Source: Pontederia crassipes
Lineage: Eukaryota > Streptophyta > Magnoliopsida > Commelinales > Pontederiaceae
Direction: 5' to 3'
DNA length: 64,000 nt
Assembly: GCA_030549335.1 (NCBI GenBank)
Contig: CM060196.1
Coordinates: 71,136,139 to 71,200,138, forward strand
Numbering within the stretch: position 1 is the stretch's first letter; the number at the start of each line of letters is the position of its first letter. Shown here piece by piece: positions 35,045-47,920 of this stretch. Below the pieces are notes generated by a model. The model was not told the origin of the DNA and made no database searches. It saw only the letters and a list, made by a program, of their open reading frames with translations. Position numbers and translations under genes: made by a program.

Positions 35045-37239
35045 AGGCAAGAATTTTAAAACCTTGACCTAGATACATGGCCTAAATGTCGATTTATAAA
35101 TTCAATAAAGAATGAGAATATAGGAAAAGTACCATCCATCGAGGTATAAGTATAATGCTCCGAGACCCACGTGACTTCCATGTACTCAGAATCATTCCGA
35201 AGGCGCTACACAATATATATAAATAATTTTTTACGGAAATATAAACTCTATAAAATGCGGAATTAATAATATGATCGTCTAACAATCTATAACGTCAAGG
35301 AGCTAGAAATATCCATAACTCCACCATACTAAATATGTGAAAAGTAAAAGCTAACCCAATAATCTAGTAGGACTTAATTCTACATAATGTGCGACAGAGA
35401 ATCTCTGTCGTTGAGCCAAACCACCTGCATCACCATCTTCTATCATCTCACTTGCATGAATCCAGATGCAGAGAAAAACTATGAGTATAAAAATATTCAG
35501 TACGTAGAGTTTAACCATAACAATAAATCAACAGTGCTAGCTAAATCCATAACAATATGGAATAATAAATAATATAGCACTGGGTGAATCAATATAATGA
35601 GAGCTCAATGATCAATAAATCAATATAGTCATAAGTGGATCAGGAAAGAGGTCAAAAGACCAATCAATATCAATTAATAATTAACAATAATCAATTATGT
35701 CTGATCACTATGGCACAATTTAATTTATCAATTCAATTGAATTATCAATATCGATGATCATTGGCCAATAACCATTTTCTATACAATTCAATGGGCGGAG
35801 GCAAAGCCAGTCAACGCCGAAATCCGAATGACCATAATTCAATTCAATTCAATTTCCATTGTATTCAATTCAATCTTTAAAGTTATTCAAAACAATAGGG
35901 AGTCCTCAGTCAATTAAGGAAAACTACATATTTCTTTTATGTAGACCAATGTAGGATAAAATCACAGCAAGTTGCCCTTCAATAATAATGCTAAAAATAG
36001 CTTCGTGATGACGGAGGACCATGGCCATCATAGGACAACTATAGCTTTCCTAAAGGATGACGTCTCAACCCTTTAAGTATGTTATATGTCCCATACAATA
36101 TTTATATCAATAACAATATGACTCAGGGGACTTAGAGATAATCCGAGAATATGGAGGCCCAACAGTTTCCATCTTTTATCTTGTTTATCATAAAGACCTA
36201 TCTTTAACAGTTCAATTTAAGTTAAACAAGGACACAATCAGAAAAAAAAACTACTGGATCAATAAGATCAATAATCTCAAGTCAGATCTGAAGGATATGA
36301 TAATGTCAGATCTATTAACAATTATGATCATAGATGATTATGGACAATTAACCAAAATAAATATTCAATTTTCTATAGCAAAATACCTAAAAATAAGTTT
36401 TTCGTCCTAGAACTCGGCCCGCGTCGGGTGGAACCCAGGTCGTGTTTGAAGATGCTCAAATTCACCTCGATTAGGGCAAACTCGGGCCGGGTGTATAATG
36501 AACTCGGGCCGGGTCAACCGGTTCACGTTCAATCGAAATCGCGCCGTAACTCGAGTCGAGCCGAAGCCAGAACCTGGATAGGGTGTTTCGAGTCCAACTC
36601 GGTCCGGATTCAATGAAATCTGAATCGAGCGGAGAAGTGTGTTCCGACGTGACTTTCTGACCATCATAACTATGCCATATGATGTCCAAACTATGCATAT
36701 GATATATGGATTCACAGTACGAAGGAGAAAAGGATAGTGTTCATGTCACGAAAAATCGATGATATAGGGATTCTCCCTACGTACCTAAAGTTGGCTGAAA
36801 AATTAATTGTAATGCCTTCTCTCGAAAACTGCACGTACGTCGATATTTGGACGACGATTTCTTTCTGTCCATGTCCCGAAACTCGCGGCCACCACTTGGA
36901 AGTTCTTCTCCTATATGTCGGCTTCGAAATCAGCCACCGCGTACTCTCAGGAGTGCCTCAGTTCGCGTGCAAATGAGAGAAAAAGAGGAACTCGTGGACA
37001 GAATTTTATTTGGCAGAAAAGAGGATTTTCAGCCACTCCTTTGATGTTTATTTATAGTGCAGGCTAAAAATTTTAATTCTATTGGGCCTTGAACTCTTTT
37101 AAAATTAATTTTGGCCATCCATCAATAATTAATCTATCCATAATTTATCATATTTAATTAAATAATTCCAAAATATTAAATAATAGTTTTCTAGATATTA
37201 TAAATAAATAAATTATTTTATAAAAATCGTGTCGTCACA
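35045..37239 (-). mobile_element. Gypsy-type LTR relic, minus orientation
   Basis: On the minus strand the sequence at 37239 begins TGTGACGACACG, a typical gypsy LTR start. It continues through an AT-rich part into a TATA-like ctataaataa (about 37055) and a GC-rich leader (36420-36650, repeated ctcgggccgggt). Interior words ggcggaggcaaagccagtca (about 35794) and caattcaattcaatt also suit such LTRs. The other end is not clear: a TG at 35389 preceded by cataa is a candidate but does not match the right flank ataag. No internal domain is seen, so it is a solo or truncated LTR. Confidence 0.5.
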
Positions 37240-38795
37240 ATAAGTTTAAATTTCTGGTTAGGAATACAAACACCACTTAATGAAATTAGGGATTTTTTTA
37301 CCATCTTCGGGGGGTATAAGCTTAAATTTCTCGGAATACAAGAAATTAGGAAGTTTTAATCTTTTATTTTTCTCAGGTCCCTCGTTTTCCATATTATCGT
37401 ACACCGGCATATCATATGTCATGAATTAATTACTTTTTATCCAAGCACAAAATGAATAATTTGATTAAGTTAAACCGATATTAATTTTTATTTCCGGGGT
37501 AATATTGTTTTTCCCATCAAACGCCATCTAAGATTTTATCCTCATTTTCTGCGGTATATAAAAAGCTAAAATTTAATATAATATATTTTTAAAAAATATA
37601 TTACAAAATATCCCGCAAGTCTAAACTTTAATAGAAATTCCTGCCAATGCTCTCGAGCCTCTAAAATAATCCTTAGCCTCTATCATGAATAAAGTAAAAT
37701 ACATGAATACTACAAATCAAAAACCAAGGTGAACAATTTATATCAATTTTCGACGTCTTTCAGACTCTGTTTCCTATTCTGATTAATGATAGTTTATTAT
37801 TATTTTATTTTGGTTCTGTTTCTTATTCTGACTAATTTAGTTCAACCACTAATTGGAGGCTGGTAGTCACGTGCAAAATTAGAATTGGCATTCAATCGGT
37901 CAAAAACAAATTAATATGTCGTCAAAACGGTTCAACTATAAAAGTGATAAAAAAAACAGAAACTAAAGGTAAAATAGGAAATAAAAGTTAGAAAGGAAAG
38001 TAAAATAGAAAACTATTTAAATTAAGAATAGGTCAAAATTAAAAAGGAAATAAATATAGAAAATTAATAGGGAGAGATGAATTAATGGAAATAAAAAAGG
38101 AACGTATTAAAATGAAAGTAAAGAAAAAAAGGGCATAAGCCTGATATATTACAAAATAAATTAATGTATTATCATCATTAAATAGTATTGAAGAATAATT
38201 AAAAGTATTTATATAGTATATCAATACCAATAACTTAAAGTCTTTTATGAATATTAAATTTTACTTAATATCTTTTTATTACATTTTACTATGAATTATA
38301 AGTTATAATTAACTTTTTATTCATTATATATTACTAACTATTATCTATACCTTTAAAATTATTATAAATAATATTATTTTAATAAAATTCGCTTCAACTA
38401 CATTCAATTAGTCAAACCACGACCGATCGTCCGATCGGATCACCTGTTCTGCTATTAAAACATTGCACGAAACTTAATGCGCAAGGTGAGAAGTGAGAAT
38501 GCTCTCGATGCCGAAAGACATTCAATAATTAATAAATCATAATGAACATTTTTTTCTAAACTATCAAATTAAATTTTAATTAATTTAAAAATTATAAGTT
38601 ACAAGTAATAAATAAACATATATAATATAATATAATACATGTCCTGTTATGATTATAAATATATTAATATTATTTTTTCTGTTAACTTATTCTTTTAGAA
38701 AAATTAGTAATATTGTTTTATTCATTTTGGGCTGCAAATGTAGGCCCGTGGCCTTGCCCATCCACATAGTCTTCGCTTCGTGGTATATGTAATTT
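37240..38795. other. Intergenic AT-rich spacer
   Basis: No open frame or element end is recognised. A GC-richer patch occurs at 38410-38520 (accacgaccgatcgtccgat). The last few hundred bases probably contain the upstream control region of the F-box gene, but no specific element is defensible apart from the TATA box at 38801. Confidence 0.45.
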
Positions 38796-38800
38796 CGTAG

Positions 38801-38808
38801 TATATATA
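38801..38808 (+). promoter_or_regulatory. Probable TATA box of the F-box gene
   Basis: A tatatata(at) motif lies about 790 bp upstream of the start codon. Transcription would begin near 38830. A plausible 5'-leader exon would end at ...ttgttcag before gtaaaaag (donor at 38996) and join at the acceptor tgcag ending at 39580. This leaves only 12 leader bases before the ATG and removes an upstream in-frame ATG at 39575. It is an inference from spacing and splice consensus. Confidence 0.45.
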
Positions 38809-39592
38809 ATATCAGAAGTCTCACGCATTACAAAATCGAACAGAGTTGGTGGGTTCAGGTTTTTTTTATTGTTATTATTTTTTGCGGAGACGAAATTGGA
38901 TTTGAATAAAATTTATGCTCTTATCTATTTTCTTTACGGAAGCATCGCAGAAGCACGATCATTTTTTTTTCTCTGTGTATTGCTGCGTTGTTCAGGTAAA
39001 AAGGTACGCTTCGATAGATTAAAAAAAACTCTTTTTTTTCTCTTATCATTGATTATTTATTTACTTTTAATAGTTGTGAAGTGTATTTAGAGGGGAAGAT
39101 CATAGGATTCAAGCACATAACCAAAAAAAAAACTTTTGACGAAATTTCATTTTCAAAATTTTCTGCTGTGTTAATTTTTTTTTATTTAACCCGTGATTTT
39201 AGTTTTGTTCTGAAAGTCTCTTTGCTCATCTTAGTTTTGGTTTAGCCGATTCTACAATTTTAGGGTTGTTTTTATTATCTCTTCTTTCTTCTAAATAGTT
39301 TTTTTAAAAAAGAAATAATTTGTTAACTTTCATAATTCTGTTAATTTATATTTTTTATATTCTTCAATTTACTTTCTTACCCTTAAATAATAAAACATGG
39401 AAAAAATAGACAAAAAAATAGCGCATCTTTTTCAAAGTGGCTAGTATGAAAAAAAAAAAAGTAAAAGTGGCTTATAATTCATTATATGAAAAAAAGTAAA
39501 AGAAAAAAAAATAGGATTTTGTTATATGAATTTGCTGGTAAAAACTTGATTGTTGGTAACAATGTGAAATCTAAATGCAGAGGTGGGCATAT

Positions 39593-41478
39593 ATGGACCG
39601 CTCGATTGACGAATTTCCAGATGAGGTACTGGATGATATCACTTTCTACAAATTTTCATTACAAAGTGAAGTATTTTTTTTTCTTTTGCTGTCGGAACAT
39701 ATCTGATAACTATTTTGCATCATTTATATATTAATTGAAAGTTATTTTTTATCAATCAGTCAAAGTTTTGAACGATTTATATGCCTCAGTCCTATTATAT
39801 ATAGCTTTATGTTTAAACTCTATTTCCATCGCTCAATTTATGTGTTGTCCAATTTGCAGATCCTCATGAACATAATACCATTTCTCGAGCTGAGAGACGC
39901 CGTTAGAACAAGCATCCTCTCCCGCCGATGGAGACACTGGTGGAAATATCTTCCTAAACTCGTCCTGGATGCTCCCAACATTCTCTCAGTCGGAGGACGA
40001 TGCAGCCATGTTTCCTCATGCGATCTGATTAGAAGGTTTGTCGACAGCACAGAGGCACTTCTACGGAGTCGCGGTGATGCCGATCTCGAGTCATTAACTC
40101 TGAATTTCTCTCTGAGTAGACATCATGCATACTATGTCGATAGATGGATCTCATTCGCCCTCTCGCGGAGGGTGAAGAACATGGTTTTGATGCTGACAAC
40201 TCCACAAACGTACGAATTTCCTTGTCATCTTTTTTCAAGCCAGCTGCAAGGGGGAGGAGGAGGAATAGGACTCTTCATGGAGTCTCTGACCATCGGCCGG
40301 TGTTCCCTGAAGCCATCGGCCAAGCAATACTTTGATGGCTTCAAGACCCTGACCAATCTGAGCTTAGAAGATGTGAACGTAAGAGACGACCTCATGCACG
40401 ACCTGTTGTCCGAATGCGCTGCTCTGAAAAGCTTGAGCATCGCCGATTGCCGCTGGCTAGTTCACCCGAAGATCCCGAGCTCGGCGACCAAGTTGGAGGC
40501 CTTGCGAATCAGCTACTGCCCCAACCTGAAGAGCGTGGACTGCCGCCATGCGCCGAGCCTCTCCAAGGTTCAGCACGAGGATTGCTTTCCGCTGAATGTT
40601 ATAAAAGCAGCTCTGTTGGTCACAGAAGCGTACCTCTCCAGCGGATTTGGACAACAAAAGGGCTCTGCTCAATATGTTCTAACTCAGCTCGCTCATGACA
40701 TGCCTTCTCTCGAGTTCCTACGATTGAAAGTGGCTTGGCGACTTGAGGTATGCTAAACAGATTAAAAGTGTAAATATGACATGTATGCATAATGCATGAA
40801 ATGGATGATAGAGATTATTTTATTTTCTCGTACACACACACATATATAATATATGTTTATATTACAGGAGGCCAAGTTGCCACAATCTTTACGAGCTAAA
40901 TTTCTTCATCTAAAACGCTTGGAGCTTGTTGATTTGTTTGCGAGCTGCAATTACATTGACTCTGCGTACCTTCTCATCGACGCCGCTCCCTTTCTGGAGG
41001 AATTTTCGGTGAAGGTATACTGCCAATCCAATATATATATTGTTGACTGATTAGTTTTATCGTATACGTTAGCTACTGGCTATGACATGCTTATAAACTT
41101 AATCGTTGTTCACATAGTATGTTTTTCTTTTTTCTTTTTTTTTTTTTTGGTAATATGTCAATTGTTATGTCTATGTAGTTTCCTCAACTCCGGTACTGGA
41201 AGCCAGATGATTGTAAAGAATTCAGTCAAGAAGTTAGAACACAGCCCACGTGCCCTCATAATTATCTTAAAAGAGTGGAAATGTCTTGTTATAAAGGATA
41301 TGCACGTCAAATTGGGCTGCTCAGCTTTGTTCTCAGAAGTGCTGATCGGCTCGAGGTCATGACCATCGACAATCGTCTCCTTAGCGGCGGTCGTGATGCA
41401 TTCGAAGCTGCTCTCTGGAAATTTGATAAGCATCTCGCTCATCAAGTGCCCGAACATGTGACCATTGTTTTCATATAA
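39593..41478 (+). CDS. F-box/FBD/LRR-like protein (SCF ubiquitin ligase substrate adaptor)
   Basis: This is a four-exon gene, 455 residues: 39593-39625, 39860-40747, 40868-41014 and 41179-41478. All introns are GT-AG and phase 0, and each junction restores the family consensus. The F-box is at about residues 4-45 (IDEFPDE joined to ILMNIIPFLELRDAVRTSIL, then RRWRHWWKYLP) and would bind SKP1 in an SCF complex. Degenerate leucine-rich repeats occupy about 90-350 (LTNLSLEDV, LKSLSIADCRWL, LEALRISYCPNLKSV, HLKRLELVDL) and would bind a substrate. A C-terminal FBD-type domain covers about 380-450 (CPHNYLKRVEM, then LSFVLRSADRLEVMTID). No stop or frameshift is seen and the length is normal for the family. 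The ATG at 39593 is chosen because the one at 39575 lies before a likely acceptor. The substrate cannot be predicted. Expression is unproven. Confidence 0.92.
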
Positions 41479-41617
41479 TTTCCTTAGCTAATATTTGCTT
41501 GATCTAACTAACCAACATCAATCTTGAATATTAATCGTGTTCTATCTATTTGGACATAGTGCTATATATCTAGTTATTTGGTATTTCTTAATTAGCAGCT
41601 TGTTATTTCTTTTATAT

Positions 41618-42879
41618 CACTACAAGAAAATTATCATTTTCCGACGGACAATTTTCAACAGTTTGGAATCCGTCGCAATTTGCGACGGTTCCATTTCCGA
41701 CGGATTTTTCGACGGTTACAATCGTCGGAAATGGAAATAATAGATTATATAATTTGTTATATTATTATTTTATTTTTCGACGGTTAGGAACGTCGATATT
41801 TCTGACAGATTTCCATCCGTCGCAATTTACGACGGATTTTTCGACGGTTACGACAGTCGAAAATATAAAAATAAATTATGTAATTTATTATATTATTATT
41901 AAATTTTTCGACGATTAGGAACGTCGGTATTTTCGACGGATATCCATCCATCGTAAAATTCGCCGTAATTTTCGACGGTCATAACCGTCGGTAAATGTAC
42001 AATAATATCATATGAGGAGTATTTTATTAACATAACTAGCGACAGTCCAAACCGTCGCAATTACCGACGGTTTCGACCGTCGGTAATAATTACCGATGGT
42101 TCAAATCGTCGGTAAAATAAAAAATAAGCATTATATATAACTAAATATTTTTTCGACGGTCACAACTGTCAGTAACTTTAAAAATAATTAATATTTACGT
42201 TTTCGATGGCCGGAGCCATCGGTAATTAAAATTTCGTTATCCCACTTTTTTTTCTGCTTTCTCTCATCTTTTCCCCTTTTATATATATATATATATATAT
42301 ATAATACCTCTATTATAATTCCTCCTCTTCCCTCTCTCTCCCTCCTCTCCTCTCTCTCTCTCCCACTCTCCCTCTCCCTCTCCTGGCCGGCGAGCCTTTG
42401 GCCGGACGTCAAGCGTCGACCGCCGACGATCCTCTCCCGCCGGCGTCTCTCTCTCTTCGCCGGAGTCTCTCTCTCTCTCTTTCTCTCCGACCGCCTGGCG
42501 GCCGGATCGGGCCGCCGGATCCTGCCGCTGACAATCGGATCCGGCCGCTAATTTTTTTTTATTTTTAAAAAATTCTTTGCGATGGTTTCGACCGTCGAAA
42601 GATCGACAGTTGCGATGACCGTCGAAAGTTTCGACAGTTGCGACCGTCAAAAATTTTCGACGGTTGGAACCACCGGACTTTTTCAGCGGTTATAACCGTC
42701 GGAATTTTTTGACGGTCCAAACCATCGCAATTACCGATAGTTTTTTTAAAACCGTCGCAAACCAATTTGTGATGAGCGTTTTTCCGACGGATTGATTCTA
42801 TCTGAAAAATCGTCGGTAATTGTATTACCGGTGATTTTTTAGCTGATTGACCGTCGGTAATCAGCTTTTTCTTGTAGTG
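41618..42879. mobile_element. Non-autonomous CACTA element beside the F-box gene
   Basis: This is a 1262-bp element with perfect 13-bp inverted termini (CACTACAAGAAAA / TTTTCTTGTAGTG) and a perfect 3-bp target duplication tat (41615-41617 and 42880-42882). Both arms (41638-42215 and 42580-42865) are packed with sub-terminal copies of tttcgacggt and accgtcgg in both orientations, more than twenty in all, the kind of array bound by the TNPA-type protein of CACTA elements. Between the arms is a TA run (42281-42303) and a CT-rich to GC-rich block (42310-42550). No transposase is encoded. It lies 139 bp past the F-box stop codon, within its likely 3' region. Confidence 0.95.
42281..42490 (+). repeat. 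TA and CT-rich low-complexity tract in the CACTA element
   Basis: A TA run is followed by about 75 bases of ctct/ccct sequence and then gccgg-rich DNA with further tctctctc runs to about 42485. The tract lies at the junction between the sub-terminal arm and the GC-rich core. Confidence 0.8.
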
Positions 42880-43509
42880 TATATGATTAGTTGAGTTACT
42901 TGATCATATATATAATAATATTTTGATAAAATTAATCCTAAATTGAAAAAGATAGGATAAGATTTTGTTGGAAGTGCTTGGTACTAGATTACTCCATAGC
43001 ATCTTTTCTCTTTTAATTAATCTTTCAGTCGGCGTTTTAAAAATCGAATCAAACTGGATAGCTAACTCCCAGAAGCTTAATAAAATTTTAAAATTTTAAA
43101 ACAATAAATGCATTGGCTCACTGATCGACTGAAACACTTTCGGATGATCGATCCGTAGCCGCCAGAATTGTAAGTACGAAGTCAAATCAAATTTTGGCTC
43201 CACTTTCTCACATAACCTTTGGAACTTAGTGCAACCCCTTCATGTTCATGACTCTTGAGGTTGAAGAGACACGTAGCCCATTCTTCATCTCCTTTATAAA
43301 CCTCACACATCTCATTTGCACCATTTCCTTTCATCTTCTCATTTTTCTTCTTCCACCATTCTCTTATGTGTGCTCCACTATTTGGGCTCAGCCAGAAGCC
43401 ATTGGAGAGGTCCCTACAGGAGCTGATCGTGAAAGGAGGAAAAAGAGGATGAAGGAGGAAGACTAGCGCATCAACCACCGAAGGAAACAACCGAAAACTT
43501 AGGCTAAAA
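42880..43509. other. Spacer before copy B
   Basis: A TATA-like tttataaacc at about 43290 is followed by pyrimidine-rich sequence and a 74-codon plus frame (43242-43466) ending in a basic ERRKKRMKEED tail. The layout could be a promoter and first exon, or the leader of an LTR element joined to the module that starts at 43510. Nothing is recognised. Confidence 0.35.
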
Positions 43510-46190
43510 GGTGTATTAATGAAATCTGGGTTATAAGATTAATTCAGGGAGTTTTAGCATGTCATCTAAGGACTATTTAGACTTGGTATCATGTAGGAAG
43601 TGGGTAGTACGGTGCCTTAGATTGCTATATTGATATGCATGCCGAATTTTCAAGATATGATGCTTCAATTCGATATGAGCGTACCGAGATGATTGCTGTC
43701 CATGAATGTTTGAAGTATTAAATACTATGAGATGATTATGTGCTTGATGAATATGCATGTCTAGGGTCTTAAGTTCTCAGATTGTCGGATTCATAATAGT
43801 TGGCATGCTTAGGGATGATTACGTTAAAGCTTGATAACATGTGTTAACTTGCATTAAGGAGATTTGATAAATGGTTTTCATTGATAGTACTCTTGAAATT
43901 GCTGGTTATGAAATGTTCATTATAGTTGCTGAAAGATTATGTATGATCACATGAGAAGTATTAGTGCATGCTATGAATATAAGGAAGAATTATGATGCCT
44001 TCATGTTTAATGTATGCATATGATGAAATCATGGATTATGAATCATGTCACATGCCCTCTATTTTTTTAGATTATATTTGACGCAAGTTGGATTGATCGT
44101 CTAATGTTGTGTTTCGAAAACTGATTAAAAATGTAAGGACTCCGCAATGACTGTGGGTCTATCCATTAGAAGCGATTGATCGATCCTAAATCGGATGTCC
44201 GTTATCGACTTGACAGAAGCTAGTAGACTATTGGAATGGACGATAGAACAACTTTCGGGCGTCCACTCTGATATCCCGATACTAATATCGGTTGATCGTT
44301 CATCACGATCGATTGGTCGATAACTATTGATCATGTGACTTGAATAAAATGGACGGCCATGAACTTTCCGATGACCAGAAGTGTCGAGAACTCGCAATTC
44401 TACTCAAGGAAGAATCAGACGACCGTCGATCTTCTAGACATTCGATTCACGCCTGGCCTTGGAACGGCCGAGAGACATCATGATCGGGCGATCGCTCGAC
44501 TATCGGGTGCCCTATGAACCTATGGACCGGATGACCGCTCGACTTTTGGGCGTCCAAAAGTAGACAAAGAACGAAATGACGTTGAAACAAGATAATATGA
44601 TGATTTGCTCTTGTCCACCTTATTGTTCCCACATCCGAACATTAACCTGGAGCTAACCTTGCTCCCCAAAAGCCTTGATTGATCCTTGTGATCAAAAGAT
44701 AGGTCAATAGATTAAATAAAGATAAACAATGAAACGGAGGAATGTCATGCTTACCAAGACGTGAAGTCGCTTCCCTTGGGAAGGTCCCCTACCATTGTGT
44801 AAGACCCCTTCTCCTACTGTCTACGAATGTTTCCGCCTTTAGGCAAGGTCATTCATACGAATGTTTCTGCTTTGAGCGAGGTCATTCATACGGGTGTTGT
44901 CACTTTAGTGGGATCATCCATTTTCCCCCTTTCTGGAGCACTGCCGTGGACCTGATCCCCACCGGCCCATGCTATGGGTAGGTATTTGCACCATGCGTTA
45001 ATGAAATCTGGGTTATAAGATTAATTCAGGGAGTTTTAGCATGTCATCTAAGAACTATTTAGACTTAGTATCATGCTAAGAAGTGGGTAGTACAATGCCT
45101 TAGATTGCTATACTGATTAGCATACCGAATTTTCAAGATATGATGCTTTAATTCGATATGAGTGTACTGAGACGATTGTTGCCCATGAATGTTTGAAGTA
45201 TTGAATATTATGAGATGATTATGTGCTTGATGAATATGCATGCTTAGGGTCTTATGTTCTCATATTGTCAAATTCATAATAGTTGGCATGCTTAGGGATG
45301 ATCACGTTAAAGCTTGATAGCATGTGTTAACTTGCATTAAGGAAATTTGATAAATGGTTTTCGTTGATAGTACTCTTGAAAATGAAATGTTCATTATAGT
45401 TGCTAAAGGTTATGTATGATCACATGAGAAGTATTAGTGCATGCTATGAATATAAGGAAGAATTATGATGCATTCATATTTAATGTGATGCATATGATGA
45501 AACCATGGATTATGAATCATGTCACATGCCCTCTGTTTTGTTAGATTATATTAGACATAAGTTGGATTGATTCTAGAATGGTATGTTTCAAAAATTGGTT
45601 GAAAACGTAAGGACTCCGCAATGACCTACGGTTCTACCCAGTAGAAGCGGTCAACCAATCTTGAATCGGACGCCCATTATCGACTCGACAGAAGCTAGTA
45701 GACTATTGGAACGGATGATCGAATCACTTTTTGGCGTTCGCTCTGACGCGAATGATAAGCCGATAACTGTTGAACATGCAACTTGAGTAAAATGGATGGT
45801 CGGTGAACTTTCGGGCGACCAGAAGTCCCAAGCCAAGAACTCATAGTTCTACTCAAGGAAGAATCATTGATTCACACCCGACCTTGGAACAGCCGAGAGA
45901 CGTCATGATGTCATGATGCGCGTTCTGCATTGCCCCTCGCTCAAGTCTTCCTCGCCTATAAAAGGAGACCCATACCAAAGGTCCAAGGTATGCTTTTCGT
46001 GTAGGTTCATCCAACAGTACTTGTGCTGTAGCAAAGTGTTCTGTTCCCCGAGGTTCGATTTCCGATCCCGATGTACAAGTGTGTTCATCAAGTATTCGTG
46101 AAAAAGCCTCGACGATCCGCTTCAACTGCAAGAGGTATTTCACAACCTCTATTATTTATATATGTTATAAATCATACATTGGTTATAGAG
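43510..46190 (+). mobile_element. Degenerate gypsy-type LTR-like sequence with internal tandem modules (copy B)
   Basis: This is the counterpart of 1-2050, with one more upstream module. The order is module P (43510-44161), module Q plus a unique part (44162-44997), P again (44998-45640), and diverged Q (45641-45905). It then reaches a TATA-like octamer (tataaaag, 45957-45964) and a presumed transcribed leader. The P modules begin with ttaatgaaatctgggtta. No open reading frame of retroelement type is present. It is an old non-coding fossil. Duplication of P-Q inside the element predates the A/B duplication. Confidence 0.5.
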
Positions 46191-47920
46191 TTTTTTATTT
46201 TTTTTCTTGAACTCGTGATTGCGTCGAAAAAATAATATTTATTATTAATTTTGGGATCTCTGCATCTCGACTGTATGACGACAACCAAGGGACAAAGTGG
46301 TCTTTGTCATCACAAATATTATGAATGAACATATACTATAAATTTTTTTCTGATTTATTTTAATATTTATTGGTGATTTTTTTTAATTATTTTCATGTGT
46401 TGCAACAAAAAAAAAAACTATTCTAGCAAGCACAAGACCCGTTATGAGGGTCCATATGGATGCAAAAGTGTTTGCATCTATATGTTTTGGCAACTAGGCC
46501 CAGTAGCAGCAGAATACAATTTTTTCAATATTTTTTTTTATTTTCACTAGAATATTAAAATAAATAGAAAATAAAAAATGACAATTTTAAATTTTTGAAA
46601 AATTGGGAACAATATGTATTTTTCTTAGAAAAATTTTCTTTAAATTTTAAAATATAGCATGCAATTTAACATTATCAAAAGAGAATCATTTATTGATTTA
46701 GTGCAATAGTTAAATGATTTAGATTTGCATGTTAGTTGCATAAACTAATAATAAACAATCAACACTAATTACCTCAACATCATGGTGTTGGGTGCTAGGT
46801 GTCATCTCAAAAATGATCCTGGACTACCTCGTACTTCATCATGGACCCAGTAGGTGATGTAATTTTTCTATAAAGTAGAAAAGGCGGCAAGTGTATTGGT
46901 CGCTCAAGTAGTAAAATAGTGAAAAGATGTCGATCCCACGAGAACATTTATCTCTTATTCTTAGTAGATGAGTTTTAAAGAGAAATGAATTGTGAAATAG
47001 AGAGAGATAAGGAGCATATCCAATGAGTGAAAGAAAAAATGTCAAATAGGAAAAATGTTGAATTTATTAAGTATTCCTTCATTGTTATTTAAATTAAGAA
47101 AATCATATCTGATGAAAATAATTGAAATATAATTTAGGATTCTAATCAAAGGTCCTATTTATTTTATCAATTAAATATTTGAATAAAGTTCAATCAAATC
47201 ATTCTCCAAATATTTATGAATAAAACACAAAGTAATTCAATTCATTTCAAAGACTCCTCCTTCAAGTAAGTCTAAGTCCACATTCCTCTAAATCTCAATG
47301 TGTAAATGAGGGAGAGATACGAGATATTAAATAAGAATTAGATTTTCAAGAAAAAATACAACATCCATATTCAGATAAGAGAAACAATCCTTTATTGAAA
47401 TAACAATGGAGTACAATAAAGATTACTCCATCGCTAGAGAGTTAAACATCCTAATGCAAAGATTAGAGTACAAAAGATGAATAAGAAAATACAACTCTAA
47501 AACTTGAAAAGTGACTAAACAAAGTAGCCACAAGACTCTCCTTTTGAAAGTGGATGTTTTCTCTCAATGTTGGATGCTTCTATGGGGTGGAAAAGGGGGT
47601 CTTTTATAAGCACCGGTCACCAAAATGGATATTAATAACAAGGAGCGTGTAATAGATGACATGGCCCGTGTTGAATAGTGAAATCGCGCCATGCCCGGTG
47701 TTTAATCTTCATTAAACACGGACCGTTTTCCTTTGTTGCGGTCTGTGTTGTCCAAGGTTCAGCATTACTCTCCATGCTCTGTGTTGGCGATGATGCGGCT
47801 TCGGCAAACATGATCCATGTCACTTCTCTTGCCAAGTAAATTTCGTGAAAATTACAAAATAAAAAGGAAAAATAAGATTTCCAAAGAAATACATAAAATT
47901 AATGCATGTTTTATTCAATT
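46191..47920. mobile_element. AT-rich non-coding retroelement-type relic (copy B)
   Basis: This is the counterpart of 2051-3838. It carries the same 'ggcggcaagtgtattggtcg' segment (around 46882) and 'cacggcccgtgtt' motifs, with about 93 bp missing near 47627. No gene is seen. Confidence 0.35.

Noticed and set aside
39809-39859. Upstream ATG giving a longer F-box exon 2 with a 17-residue leader
   Set aside because: The leader (MFKLYFHRS...) is intron sequence. Splicing 39625 to 39860 restores the F-box consensus IDEFPDEIL.
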